This document shows, in pieces, positions 1-8,398 of a DNA stretch of 64,000 bases. The notes under the pieces were generated by a model. The model was not told where the DNA came from, did not search any database, and saw only the letters and a program-made list of their open reading frames with translations. The stretch lies in NCBI RefSeq assembly GCF_009176545.1, contig NZ_VTOJ01000002.1, positions 372,001-436,000 of the forward strand. Reading direction: 5' to 3'. Origin of the DNA: Salinigranum salinum. GTDB lineage: Archaea > Halobacteriota > Halobacteria > Halobacteriales > Haloferacaceae. The position numbers and the translations under genes were made by a program. The number at the start of each line of letters is the position of its first letter. Position 1 is the first letter of the stretch.

Positions 1-801
1 CTCGGGATCGAGACTCGGCCCACGCGGGATGGTGTAGATCCCGTCCTCGCGCGCGGGCCGGGGGACGCCGAAGCGGTCGCACGCGCCCCACAGCTCCTCG
101 ATGTAGTTGTCGGGGCGCTCCTCACCGGCCCCGCCGATGCCGACGTTCGCCCGACGGTCGGACTTCGGGAACACCCAGAAGTAGCCGAGATGGCCCTCGA
201 AGACGATGTCGGGTCGGTGTGGCGTCTCGGAGGCGGCCTCGACGTCGGCGTTGAGCGCGACGACGTCGCCCGTGTACGCGCCCGTCCGTCCGGCGGCCTT
301 CAGCGAGAGCGCTGGCTGGCCCGTGGCGTCCACGACGAGGTCGAAGTCGTCGACGATCTCGCGGTAGCGGCCGACGGAGACGTTCGTCCCCTCGCACACG
401 TCGACGCCGCGCCGTCGGAGTCGATCGGCCCACCGCCGTTCGACCACGTCCCGGTCGGTGACGAACCCCTCGTCGACCGTGATCGTCGTGGACGCGAGCG
501 GTGACGCCATCGCGTCGCGGTCGGTCGACGGGTAGACGTGGAGGTCGAACCCCTCGATACGGTTGAGAAAGCCGTTCTCCGGCGTCGTCGCCAGCGGGAC
601 GACCGACGACTCAGTGATCGCCTCCCCGCAGTTCACGCGTTTGTCGTCGTACGACTGCCGCTCGAACAGCGTCACGTCGGCGAAGGCCGCGAACCGATCG
701 GCGGCGGTGGCCAGCCCCCCGACCGCGCCGCCCAGGACAGCGACCCTCGGTCGAGTCGTTGCTGTTACTGAAATGACTCGTCTTACGACGGTGCAGTGCA
801 T
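1..801 (-). CDS. FAD-dependent oxidoreductase, geranylgeranyl-reductase family (3' end cut by window)
   Basis: Only the first 267 codons are visible; the reading frame runs off the window at base 1. After a short leader the protein shows an N-terminal dinucleotide-binding strand (VAVLGGAVGG, a GxAxxG variant of the usual GxGxxG) ending in an acidic residue (TLFER), then a DDKRVNCGEAIT segment typical of geranylgeranyl-reductase-like flavoproteins, and VVDATGQPALS. These enzymes saturate prenyl chains of archaeal lipids or quinones, or act as general FAD monooxygenase-like oxidoreductases; the substrate cannot be told from this fragment. The chosen ATG (801-799) is the only ATG in frame before the FAD motif. 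The gene is divergent from hisD, with an 83-bp gap. Confidence 0.75.
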   Translation of the reverse strand, partial: MHCTVVRRVISVTATTRPRVAVLGGAVGGLATAADRFAAFADVTLFERQSYDDKRVNCGEAITESSVVPLATTPENGFLNRIEGFDLHVYPSTDRDAMASPLASTTITVDEGFVTDRDVVERRWADRLRRRGVDVCEGTNVSVGRYREIVDDFDLVVDATGQPALSLKAAGRTGAYTGDVVALNADVEAASETPHRPDIVFEGHLGYFWVFPKSDRRANVGIGGAGEERPDNYIEELWGACDRFGVPRPAREDGIYTIPRGPSLDPE

Positions 802-884
802 GAAATTCGCGCCGACGGGCGTCGGCGTGCACGCCCCCGACGCCGAGTCGGAACGTCTTTTCACCCGCCGAGCCAACGACGGGT

Positions 885-2174
885 ATGACTCTGGACCTCG
901 GTGTCCGGGCGGTCGCCGACCTCCGCCCGGCGGAACGCGAGGCGCTGTTCGAGCGCGACGCGGGCGTCTCGGCCGTCCGAAGCGACGTCCGCGAGATCGT
1001 CGAACGCGTCCGCGAGGAGGGTGACGTCGCCGTCCGGGAGTTCTCGCGGGAGTTCGACGACGTCGACGTCGGCAACCTCGACGTGACGGACGCGGCCGAG
1101 CGCGCCGTGAGCGAGGTAGAAGACGACGTACTCGACGCCATCCGGACCGCGATCGACAACGTCCGGGTGTTCCACGAGCGCCAGCTCCCCGAGGACTGGC
1201 GCGTCTCCGAGGACGGCCGCGAACTCGGCCGCAGATTCCGCCCGCTCGAACGCGTCGGTGTCTACGTCCCCGGCGGCGCCGCGGCGTACCCCTCCAGCGC
1301 GATCATGGGCGTCGTACCCGCGGTGGTCGCGGGCGTCGAACACGTCGCCGTCGCCACACCCCCCGCCGAGGAGATGAACCCGGTCACCCTCGCGGCCATC
1401 CACGAGGCCGGTGCGGACCGCGTCTACGCCGTCGGCGGTGCACAGGCCGTCGCGGCGCTCGCGTACGGCACCGAGACGGTGAACGCGGTGCAGAAGCTGG
1501 TCGGCCCGGGCAACCGGTGGGTGACGGCGGCGAAAGCCGAGGTCCGCGGTGACGTGGAGATCGACTTCCTCGCCGGCCCCTCCGAGGTGCTGGTGCTCGC
1601 TGACGACACCGCCACGCCCGACTACGTCGCGGCCGACCTCCTCGCGCAGGCCGAACACGACCCGAACGCCTCCGTCGTCTGTGTCACCGACTCCGCGGCC
1701 GTCGCCGAGGCCGTCGTCGCCGCGGTCGAGGAGCAGTTGCCCGACCGCGCACGCGCCGACGTCGCCCGCGAGGCGCTCGAAGCCGACGCCTCGGGCGTCT
1801 TCCTCGCGCGCTCGATGCCCGAGGCGGTGCTGTTCGCCGAGGAGTACGCCGCCGAACACCTCTCGATCCAGGCCGCCGACGACGAGGCGCTCCTCGACCG
1901 GGTCGCGAACGCGGGGAGCGTCTTCCTGGGGCCGTACACGCCCGTCGCGGCGGGCGACTACGCCTCGGGGACCAACCACGTGCTCCCCACGAGTGGCGGG
2001 GCACGCCTCCACGGTGGCCTCTCCGTGGACACCTTCCTCCGGTCGTCGACCGTCCAGCGCCTCTCGCGGGAGGGGCTCGACGACCTCTCGGAGACGATCA
2101 CAACGCTCGCCGAGGCCGAGGGGCTGGAGGCGCACGCCGCGAGCGTCCGCGTCCGGTTCGAAGACGACGGGTGA
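885..2174 (+). CDS. hisD: Histidinol dehydrogenase
   Basis: The 429-residue product matches the full length of HisD, which carries out the last two NAD-dependent oxidations of L-histidinol to L-histidine. Visible family landmarks are GPGNRWVTAAK, the zinc-ligand region QAEH (Q255, H258), the catalytic Glu-His pair in YAAEHLSI (E324-H325, equivalent to E326/H327 of the E. coli enzyme), the NHVLPTSGGAR segment, and a late His in GLEAHAASVR that corresponds to the last zinc ligand. A CTTTTCAC box about 22-29 bp before the ATG suggests a leaderless transcript. No other his gene is adjacent, so this is a stand-alone locus. Confidence 0.96.
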   Translation: MTLDLGVRAVADLRPAEREALFERDAGVSAVRSDVREIVERVREEGDVAVREFSREFDDVDVGNLDVTDAAERAVSEVEDDVLDAIRTAIDNVRVFHERQLPEDWRVSEDGRELGRRFRPLERVGVYVPGGAAAYPSSAIMGVVPAVVAGVEHVAVATPPAEEMNPVTLAAIHEAGADRVYAVGGAQAVAALAYGTETVNAVQKLVGPGNRWVTAAKAEVRGDVEIDFLAGPSEVLVLADDTATPDYVAADLLAQAEHDPNASVVCVTDSAAVAEAVVAAVEEQLPDRARADVAREALEADASGVFLARSMPEAVLFAEEYAAEHLSIQAADDEALLDRVANAGSVFLGPYTPVAAGDYASGTNHVLPTSGGARLHGGLSVDTFLRSSTVQRLSREGLDDLSETITTLAEAEGLEAHAASVRVRFEDDG

Positions 2175-2201
2175 TCGCTCGCCCGTGCCGCCCGGCGGGG
2201 G

Positions 2202-2369
2202 TTACAGGACGCCGCTCGACGGCAGATAGTCGACCTGACAGTCCCGACAGGTGACCATCTCACAGTGCTCGGTACACCGCCGAACTCTCCCACACAGTTC
2301 ACACTCCGTGTGTCGGCCGTTCCACTCGCACGTGCTCAGTGTCTTCGCTCTCTCCGTCGAACCCAGCAT
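2202..2369 (-). CDS. Small zinc-finger protein (55 aa)
   Basis: A 55-residue frame with eight Cys/His candidates for zinc: C14, H20, C23-x2-C26, C32-x3-C36 (with H35) and C41-x2-C44. It reads as a compact zinc-ribbon-like microprotein of the sort that is abundant in haloarchaea. A GTTTAAGT box on the minus strand at 2405-2398 lies about 28 bp before the ATG and supports a real leaderless gene. It is convergent with hisD. The function is unknown; such proteins may bind nucleic acid or protein partners, but nothing here decides which. Confidence 0.7.
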   Translation of the reverse strand: MLGSTERAKTLSTCEWNGRHTECELCGRVRRCTEHCEMVTCRDCQVDYLPSSGVL

Positions 2370-2614
2370 TCCGTAACCGACGCTCGGGACGTCGTGAACT
2401 TAAACACACGTCTCCGCTCACTGGGGGGTTATTTACACACGTTCGGGGGGTCGACCCGAAGCCGGCACGTCGCGTGGACGCGGGCCGGACGTACAGACAG
2501 CACGGACCGCGGTCCCGGCGGGGACAGAGTCGGACGTGGAGGCCACCTCCCTCGACGGGCCGGACCCACCGGCCGCTGCGTCAACGTTAACTCACTGGCT
2601 ACTGAACTACGGGT

Positions 2615-2977
2615 ATGAGCGCAGAAGCGGTCGACGGGGAGGAAACACCCGTCCGCGTGACGGAAGTCGCGGCCTCGGAGGCGCTGTCGCTCCTAGAGGG
2701 CGAAGGGCTGGACACGGACGTCGCCGGCCTCCGGCTGTTCGTCCAGCAGGGCGGCTGCGCCGGACTCTCGTACGGGATGCGGTTCGACGACGAGCCCGAA
2801 CCCGACGACGCCGTGACGGAACACCACGGACTGCGGATCTTCGTCGATCCCGCCTCCCAGAAGTACATCGGCGGCTCCACGCTCGACTACGAGAGCGGCC
2901 TCCAGGCCGCGGGGTTCCACGTCGAGAACCCGAACGTCGTGAGCGAGTGTGGCTGCGGCGAGTCGTTCCGGACCTGA
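2615..2977 (+). CDS. A-type iron-sulfur cluster carrier (HesB/IscA/ErpA family)
   Basis: A 120-residue protein with an acidic N-terminal extension of about 12 residues, then the A-type carrier fold. The three conserved cysteines are present: one in QQGGCAG (C48) and two in the C-terminal ECGCGESF. Members bind Fe-S clusters or iron and pass them to apo-proteins. No other isc or suf gene is next to it, so the partner is not indicated. A GTTAAC box about 24-29 bp before the ATG may be the promoter. Confidence 0.93.
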   Translation: MSAEAVDGEETPVRVTEVAASEALSLLEGEGLDTDVAGLRLFVQQGGCAGLSYGMRFDDEPEPDDAVTEHHGLRIFVDPASQKYIGGSTLDYESGLQAAGFHVENPNVVSECGCGESFRT

Positions 2978-3190
2978 ACGCCGAGTTCGTCGTGCGAGAG
3001 TAGCCGGACAGCGGGCGACGAGCCACGACCGTCGGAGCGGGGTCGGTTCGGCGACGCTGCCACCGGCCGGTCGTCGGCAGTTCCGCGACCAAGCAGCCCC
3101 GGCACCGCCGAGTGAGTGGGTCCGTCTCGCCGACCCCCGTCCGGCCTACAGGGCAGCGTTCCGATCGGCTCCGGCAGGTCGGGGAGGCAA

Positions 3191-3198
3191 CTATATCG
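3191..3198 (+). promoter_or_regulatory. TATA box of ThDP enzyme gene
   Basis: CTATATCG lies 23-30 bp before the ATG at 3221, the position expected for a haloarchaeal leaderless promoter. Confidence 0.6.
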
Positions 3199-3220
3199 GT
3201 TCGACTCGTGACCCTGAGTC

Positions 3221-4885
3221 ATGACCACCACGGGTGCGGACCTCGTCGTCGAGGCCCTCGAGTCGTACGGCGTCACCCACCTGTTCGGAAACCCCGGGAC
3301 GACGGAACTCCCGCTGATGCAGGCGCTCGGCCGGAGCGACATCGACTACGTCCTCGGCCTCCACGAGGACGTGGCGGTGGGTGCTGCGGCAGGCTACGCG
3401 ACGCGACGGCGGTACCACAGCCACGCCGACCCGGACGTGCTCCCGCTCGGCGTGGCGAACGTCCACCTGGCCGGCGGGCTGGCTCACGGCCTCGGCAACC
3501 TGCTGAACGCCGACTACTCGGGGGTGCCGCTGTTGCTCACCGCGGGCGGACACGACCGCGACTTCCAGCAGGACGAGCCCATCCTCCGGGGCGATCTCGT
3601 CTCGCTCGCCGAGCAGTACACGAAGTGGAGCGCGGAGGTGAAGCACGTCGACGCGCTGCCGCGGATGGTCCGCCGCGCCGTCCGGACGGCACTGACCCCG
3701 CCCACGGGACCGGTGTTTCTCACAGTCCCCGTCGACGTCCAGCTGGCCGAGACCGACCACGAACCGGAGCGACTGGGCTCGATTCCGACCGCCGGGCGGG
3801 GCGACGACGCGGCCGTCGCCGCCGCCGCGAGCGCAGTCGTCGACGCGGACGACCCCGTGGTCGTGGTCGGCGACGCGGTCGCCCGGAACGACGCGGTCGA
3901 CGCGGCGGTCCGGTTCGCGGAAGCCACCGGGGCGCGCGTCCACGGCGAGATCCTCACCGGCGAGGCGAACTTCCCCAGGACGCACGACCAGTGGCAGGGG
4001 GTGCTCTCGACGCGGGCGGCCGCCGCGGCCGAGGCGATGGACGCCGACACCCTCGTCTTCGTCGGCTGTTCGACGAACACGACGATCACGCGCCCCGATC
4101 GACCGCTCGTGCCGGCGGACGCGACCTGCGTCCACGTGACGGACGACGCCTGGGAGCTCGGCAAGCACGCACCGGCCGACGTGGCGGTGCTCGGCGATCC
4201 GCGGGCGGTACTGGCCGACCTCACCGCGCGCGTCGACGACCGGCTGGGCGACGCCGAACGAGCCCGACGACTCGAACGCGTCGACGCGTGGGCGGCGGCT
4301 CACGCCCAGGACCCGCCCGAGACGGCCGGGGGGACGCTGACGCGGACGGGGCTCGCGCGAGCCCTGCGACGGGTCGCGGGAGAAGCCGTCGTCGTCAACG
4401 AGTCGGTCACCGCGACGCCCGCACTGCACGCGGAGTTCCCGTTCGAGTCGACGCAGTTCGTGAGCGCCAAAGGAGGGAGTCTCGGCTACGGGCTCCCCGC
4501 CGCCGTCGGCGCGGCGGTCGCCGAACACGAGGCAGACAGCGGCCGCCGGATCCTCGCGTACGTGGGGGACGGCTCGTACCTCTACTACCCGCAGACGCTC
4601 TACACCGCCGTACGGGAGGGCCTCGACCTGACCGTGGTCGTCCCCGACAACCGGAGCTACCGCATCCTCAAGGACAACACCGCGCTGCTCCTCGGTGGCG
4701 ACCCCGACGACTACGAGTACGACGGCGTCGACCTCGACCCGCCGGTCGACCTCGTCGCGAACGCCGAGAGCCACGGGGCGACGGGACGCCGCGTCGACAC
4801 CCCCGACCGGGTCGACGAGGTGCTCGCGGAGGCGATCGCGCGCGAGGGACCCGTCGTCGTCGACGTCCCGGTGTCCGACCGCTGA
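3221..4885 (+). CDS. Thiamine-diphosphate-dependent decarboxylase/acetolactate-synthase-like enzyme
   Basis: The 554-residue protein has the three-domain ThDP enzyme layout. The Pyr domain shows FGNPGTTELP and the activating glutamate in GLHEDV (E49). The central domain carries a VVVVGDAV strand. The PP domain shows the cofactor motif starting GDGSY and ending with N in PDNRSY. The GNPGTTELPLM start and the His-rich ANVHLAGGLAHG segment resemble benzoylformate decarboxylase more than acetolactate synthase, so a 2-keto acid decarboxylase or related lyase is likely. The substrate is unknown. No small regulatory ALS subunit lies beside it. Confidence 0.85.
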   Translation: MTTTGADLVVEALESYGVTHLFGNPGTTELPLMQALGRSDIDYVLGLHEDVAVGAAAGYATRRRYHSHADPDVLPLGVANVHLAGGLAHGLGNLLNADYSGVPLLLTAGGHDRDFQQDEPILRGDLVSLAEQYTKWSAEVKHVDALPRMVRRAVRTALTPPTGPVFLTVPVDVQLAETDHEPERLGSIPTAGRGDDAAVAAAASAVVDADDPVVVVGDAVARNDAVDAAVRFAEATGARVHGEILTGEANFPRTHDQWQGVLSTRAAAAAEAMDADTLVFVGCSTNTTITRPDRPLVPADATCVHVTDDAWELGKHAPADVAVLGDPRAVLADLTARVDDRLGDAERARRLERVDAWAAAHAQDPPETAGGTLTRTGLARALRRVAGEAVVVNESVTATPALHAEFPFESTQFVSAKGGSLGYGLPAAVGAAVAEHEADSGRRILAYVGDGSYLYYPQTLYTAVREGLDLTVVVPDNRSYRILKDNTALLLGGDPDDYEYDGVDLDPPVDLVANAESHGATGRRVDTPDRVDEVLAEAIAREGPVVVDVPVSDR

Positions 4886-4938
4886 CGGCGGGGCGTGGCG
4901 GCCGGCGTCGCCAGGGATGACACGCGACGAAGCGACAG

Positions 4939-4945
4939 TATAAAT
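4939..4945 (+). promoter_or_regulatory. TATA box
   Basis: TATAAAT is centred about 26 bp before the ATG at 4968, a clear leaderless promoter for the small zinc-ribbon gene. Confidence 0.7.
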
Positions 4946-4967
4946 CCCGGGAGGCGCTGGAACGAGT

Positions 4968-5213
4968 ATGCAACTCGAAGCCGCCGAGACGAGCGCCGGG
5001 GCCACGGTGTACGTCGCTCCGGCCGAGACGGAACGCGGGTCGAAGGGACCGTTCTACGTCGTCTACGTCACGCCGGACCGCGAGACGCGCTGGGGGTACC
5101 GCTGCGGGAACTGCGACTCGTTCGATACGGCGATGGACACCATGGGCCGCGTCGAGTGTAACGAGTGCCGGAACGTCCGCAAGCCCGACGAGTGGGACGC
5201 CGCTCACGAGTAG
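4968..5213 (+). CDS. Small haloarchaeal zinc-ribbon protein (DUF5816-like)
   Basis: An 81-residue protein. A beta-rich N-terminal half (FYVVYVTPD) is followed by CGNC and, about 24 residues later, CNEC, giving a four-cysteine zinc ribbon. The end reads RKPDEWDAAHE. From memory this matches a conserved haloarchaeal family named DUF5816; the name should be treated as likely, not certain. No catalytic motif is visible. It is an independent transcription unit with a strong TATA box. Confidence 0.75.
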   Translation: MQLEAAETSAGATVYVAPAETERGSKGPFYVVYVTPDRETRWGYRCGNCDSFDTAMDTMGRVECNECRNVRKPDEWDAAHE

Positions 5214-5314
5214 CCCGACCGTTCGCAGGATCCGGCGACTTGCCGGTGGATCCGTTCGCAGAACCTGACAACTGTGCCAAACTTTATCAGGATATGTGTC
5301 GTAGCCGAGCGTAC

Positions 5315-5653
5315 ATGGCCCCTGTTACCATGCCACCTGTGGAGGAGGCACGGGCGATCTTCCAGCGCCTCGGCTACGAGGTGTCGGGGAGTGGCCCGGA
5401 ACTGTTGGCCGAGCGCAAGTGGCGCACTGTCCGCGTAACCGCTCTCTCGTCCCGATCCGAGGTCGTCGCCGACGGCGGGACCTGCGAGAGCGACTATCGC
5501 CTGCAGTGTTTCGTCACGTGGGCAGAGGAGACAGGGGAACTCGCGCGGCGGCTCCGTCGGTCGACGCCCGACTTCGAGTGGGCCGTCATCGGCGTCGAAC
5601 CGGGGACCGACGAGTACGAGATCGTGCGCGACTCCGAACCCGTCCCCGTGTAA
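5315..5653 (+). CDS. Conserved haloarchaeal protein (DUF7116-like)
   Basis: A 112-residue soluble alpha/beta protein beginning MAPVTMPPVEEARAIFQRLG. A conserved-looking ERKWRTVRVT strand and a C-terminal half rich in acidic residues are seen, and there are no cysteine clusters beyond two isolated Cys (TCES, LQCF). A TTTATCA box at 5283-5289 lies about 26-32 bp before the ATG at 5315, which is why that start is preferred over frames opening further upstream. The family resembles haloarchaeal proteins annotated as DUF7116, from memory. No function is known. Confidence 0.7.
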   Translation: MAPVTMPPVEEARAIFQRLGYEVSGSGPELLAERKWRTVRVTALSSRSEVVADGGTCESDYRLQCFVTWAEETGELARRLRRSTPDFEWAVIGVEPGTDEYEIVRDSEPVPV

Positions 5654-5707
5654 CCGCGGTACCACGGCACACGGTTCACTTATTCCCGAGAACGTCGAAC
5701 GAGAGGT

Positions 5708-6655
5708 ATGTTCGTCGGCCACGCCGCGCTGGCGTTCGCGGTCGTCGCGGGCCTCGCCGCTCGCGAGTGGCCACGCCGCGACGCCCTCGCCGTGGGCGCC
5801 GTCGCCGCCGCGTTCGCCACCCTCCCCGACGTCGACGTCCTCTACGCACCCGTCGGTCTCGTCGGTGCCCGTCTCGACGCGCTCGCGCTCGCGTCGGCGT
5901 TCTGGTCGACGTCGACGCTGGTTCACCGCGGCGTGACGCACTCGCTCGTCGTCTCCGCCGTCGTCGGCGTCGTCGCCGTCGCCTGGTTCCTCGGTGCCCG
6001 GCGGGGATCGGGACGGCTCCGCGTCGTCGCAGCGGGGCTCGGCGTCGGGCTGGTCGCGGCCGTCGGCGTCGACGCCGGCGCGCTCGGTGCGCTGGTCACC
6101 GCGTTCTTCGTCGTCGGGGCGGTGGGGGTGTCGGCCGCCGTCGTCCGGGTGACGTCGCTCGGGACGCGCCCGTTCGTCGCGGCGGCGGCAGTCGGTCTGC
6201 TGTCGCACCCGTTCGGGGACGTCTTCACGGGCGAACCGCCCGCCTTCCTCTACCCGTTCGACGCCGTGCTCCTCGCGGAGCGCGTCACCCTCGCGACCGA
6301 CCCGACGCTCCACCTGCTCGCCGCGTTCGCGGTCGAACTCCTGGCGGTCTGGCTCGCGGTCGTCGTCTGGGCGGACTTGCGGGACGTGCGTCTCCACGCG
6401 TCGGTGCTGCCGCGCGTCGCGGTGGCGGCTGGCTACGCGGTGGCGGTCGCGTTCGTTCCACCGCCCACGCTCGATCTGTCGTACCCGTTCGTCTTCAGCG
6501 TGATCGCCGTCGGAGGTGTCGGCGCGATCCCCCGCGTTCGGCTCGGCGACGAGCGTCGGATGACGGTCCCCGACCGTCGGGCGGCGTTCGTCACGGCGCT
6601 GTCGGCGATCACCGTCGCGTGGGCCGCCTACACCGTCGCGTACCTCGTCCTGTGA
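5708..6655 (+). CDS. Membrane-bound metal-dependent hydrolase, YdjM/DUF457 type
   Basis: A 315-residue polytopic membrane protein with about eight hydrophobic segments. The putative metal ligands of the LexA-binding YdjM/DUF457 family are present: H5 in MFVGHAAL, Asp residues in TLPDVDVLY, HRGVTHS, and the later HPFGDVFTG. These proteins are proposed membrane hydrolases, but no substrate is established. The gene starts 54 bp after the preceding one and is followed on the same strand by two more membrane-protein genes. Confidence 0.85.
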   Translation: MFVGHAALAFAVVAGLAAREWPRRDALAVGAVAAAFATLPDVDVLYAPVGLVGARLDALALASAFWSTSTLVHRGVTHSLVVSAVVGVVAVAWFLGARRGSGRLRVVAAGLGVGLVAAVGVDAGALGALVTAFFVVGAVGVSAAVVRVTSLGTRPFVAAAAVGLLSHPFGDVFTGEPPAFLYPFDAVLLAERVTLATDPTLHLLAAFAVELLAVWLAVVVWADLRDVRLHASVLPRVAVAAGYAVAVAFVPPPTLDLSYPFVFSVIAVGGVGAIPRVRLGDERRMTVPDRRAAFVTALSAITVAWAAYTVAYLVL

Positions 6656-6716
6656 GACAGCCCTGGTCCGTCCGTTGTCGAAAGCGGTTTGCCCCCGTCG
6701 GATCCTACCAGTGCGC

Positions 6717-7358
6717 ATGTCGGAGACTGCAGGACTGCGAAGCGTCGTCGAGAGCCAGCGGCTGAACGCCCTCCTCGCGTGGCTCCTCGTCGGACTCCTC
6801 CTCGTGGCCGCGGGTGTGAACCTCGTCGAGCGACACCCCGTCTGGGCGGGTGTCACCGCCACGGTCGCCGTGCTCGCACTGATCCCGGCGATCCGGTACC
6901 GCGACCCCCTGACGATGCTCCCGTGGGAGGTGCTGCTGGTCGCGTCGTTGCCGATCATCGGACGGACGTTCGTCGTCGGCCAGCGCGTCGGTGGCATCAC
7001 GCTCACCGGTCGGGTGACGACCTACCTGGCGGTCGCGGCAGTCGCGCTCGTCATCGCCGTCGAACTCGACGCGTTCACCACTGTCCGGATGAACCGGGCG
7101 TTCGCACTGTTGTTCGTCGTCGTCACCACGACGGCCGCCGCGGGCGTGTGGGCGGTCGTCCAGTGGACCTCGGATCTCTACCTCGGGACGTCGTTACTCC
7201 TCGACGGTCGCCCCGAGGAGGTCGTCGAGACGGAGCTCATGTGGGACTTCGTGGCCGCGACCGCCACCGGCGTCCTCGCGGGACTGCTCTTCGAGTACTA
7301 CTTCCGCCGGCGTGCCCGGACCGGTGCGCGGGTCGCTCGGGAGGGGCGCGAGTCGTGA
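6717..7358 (+). CDS. Polytopic membrane protein, unknown function
   Basis: A 213-residue protein with six or so hydrophobic helices, no cofactor motif, and an Arg-rich tail ending just after the last helix (YYFRRRARTGARVAREG). The chosen ATG gives a short cytoplasmic N-terminus before the first helix. The last base triplet overlaps the GTG start of the next gene (GTGA), so the two are translationally coupled and probably make a two-component membrane complex. Not recognised beyond that. Confidence 0.7.
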   Translation: MSETAGLRSVVESQRLNALLAWLLVGLLLVAAGVNLVERHPVWAGVTATVAVLALIPAIRYRDPLTMLPWEVLLVASLPIIGRTFVVGQRVGGITLTGRVTTYLAVAAVALVIAVELDAFTTVRMNRAFALLFVVVTTTAAAGVWAVVQWTSDLYLGTSLLLDGRPEEVVETELMWDFVAATATGVLAGLLFEYYFRRRARTGARVAREGRES

Positions 7359-8017
7359 GGCTCGCCGAACGCCTCCGACCCACGCCGAAGACGCAGCGCC
7401 GGCTCAGCAGGGCGATGCAGGTCGTCCTCGTGGGGCTGGTGTTCATCGGTCTCGACCGCGGCAACGTCGGCATCGTCGTCAACGGTGTCATCGCACTCGT
7501 GATCACCTACCTCCCCGCGGTGCTCGAACGCGACTACCACATCCCGATGAACGCGGGCCTCACCCTGTGGCTCACGAGCGCCGTGTTCCTCCACGCACTC
7601 GGCACCGTCGGCCTCCCCGGATCGGAGTTCAGCTTCTACCAGACCGTCTGGTGGTGGGACCACCTCACGCACACGCTGTCGTCGTCGGTGGTCGCCGCCG
7701 CGGGCTACACCACGGTCCGCGCCATCGACGAACACTCCGAGGAGGTGTACCTCCCCTGGCAGTTCACGTTCGTCTTCGTCCTGCTGTTCGTCGTGGCGCT
7801 CGGCGTGCTCTGGGAGGTGATCGAGTTCGCCGTCGGCGGCGTCGGCGCGCTCTTCGGCGGCGGGTCGATCCTGACCCAGTACGGCCTCGAGGACACGCTC
7901 CTCGATCTGGTGTTCGACATCGTCGGCGGTGTCGTCGTCGCCCTCTGGGGGACCGCGTACCTCGGTGACGTCGTCGGCGCGCTCACCAGACGGCTCGACG
8001 GACGAACGTCGGACTGA
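7355..8017 (+). CDS. Membrane protein, DUF2238/YjdF-like
   Basis: A 220-residue protein with about six membrane helices. It starts at a GTG overlapping the stop codon of the upstream membrane protein. A WWWDHLTHTLSSS segment after the third helix is the hallmark of the DUF2238/YjdF group, and the fourth helix leads into LWEVIEFAVGG and DTLLDLVFDIVGG, also typical of that group. The conserved His, Asp and Glu residues face the membrane boundary and could bind metal. The function is unknown; the coupling with 6717-7358 suggests a shared role. Confidence 0.75.
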   Translation: MRLAERLRPTPKTQRRLSRAMQVVLVGLVFIGLDRGNVGIVVNGVIALVITYLPAVLERDYHIPMNAGLTLWLTSAVFLHALGTVGLPGSEFSFYQTVWWWDHLTHTLSSSVVAAAGYTTVRAIDEHSEEVYLPWQFTFVFVLLFVVALGVLWEVIEFAVGGVGALFGGGSILTQYGLEDTLLDLVFDIVGGVVVALWGTAYLGDVVGALTRRLDGRTSD

Positions 8018-8211
8018 GCACACACGGTCGGCGTCGACGACACGACGGTAGCCCGCAGACGACGACACGGGGGTGACCGTCAGCGCCGTCGAACTGGCAA
8101 CAGGCACCAGCGGCCGCACCGTCGTTGGCTGTTCCCTCTTCCCCTGGTGTGGGCGTCCCGCCGAACTGGTCTGCGAGCCGTTCACGGACACTGGACACGA
8201 CGGGGACGCAA

Positions 8212-8249
8212 CTGTTCACTCGTCGTGGGGAAGCTGTTCACTCGTCGTG
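8212..8249. repeat. Paired 16-bp direct repeat
   Basis: CTGTTCACTCGTCGTG occurs at 8212-8227 and again at 8234-8249, with the same face of the helix repeated after 22 bp. It lies about 150 bp before the HTH regulator start. Confidence 0.7.
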
Positions 8250-8360
8250 AGCGAGCGCGGTCGACGACGCGGCGTGCCGCTCACACCGCGAACTGTGTCA
8301 CCCGACGGGTCGTTCCCGCGGCGGCGTCGGTCGCTGACGTGAACGGCCGCGATTGGGTTA

Positions 8361-8369
8361 GGTATATAC
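8361..8369 (+). promoter_or_regulatory. TATA box of HTH regulator
   Basis: GGTATATAC lies 30-38 bp before the ATG at 8399, close to the leaderless spacing, so any leader would be only a few bases. Confidence 0.6.
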
Positions 8370-8398
8370 GGACCCGTTCTCCAAAGAGAAAATGTACG

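Larger units (their letters stand above)
8018..8398. other. Gene-free stretch with a paired 16-bp direct repeat
   Basis: No convincing coding frame is present. It holds a perfect 16-bp direct repeat (8212-8227 and 8234-8249) whose copies start 22 bp apart, about two helical turns, and then the TATA box of the downstream regulator. The repeat could be an operator, possibly for autoregulation. Confidence 0.5.

Noticed and set aside
3112-4920. A 602-codon open frame on the plus strand over the ThDP enzyme gene
   Set aside because: Its product is Arg/Gly/Pro-rich with no acidic bias and no family motif; it is an alternate frame of high-GC coding DNA. The 3221-4885 frame has the ThDP motifs.
8073-8342. 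An 89-codon frame in the gene-free stretch before the HTH regulator
   Set aside because: No family motif, no promoter, and it includes the direct repeat and the Arg-rich shadow composition.
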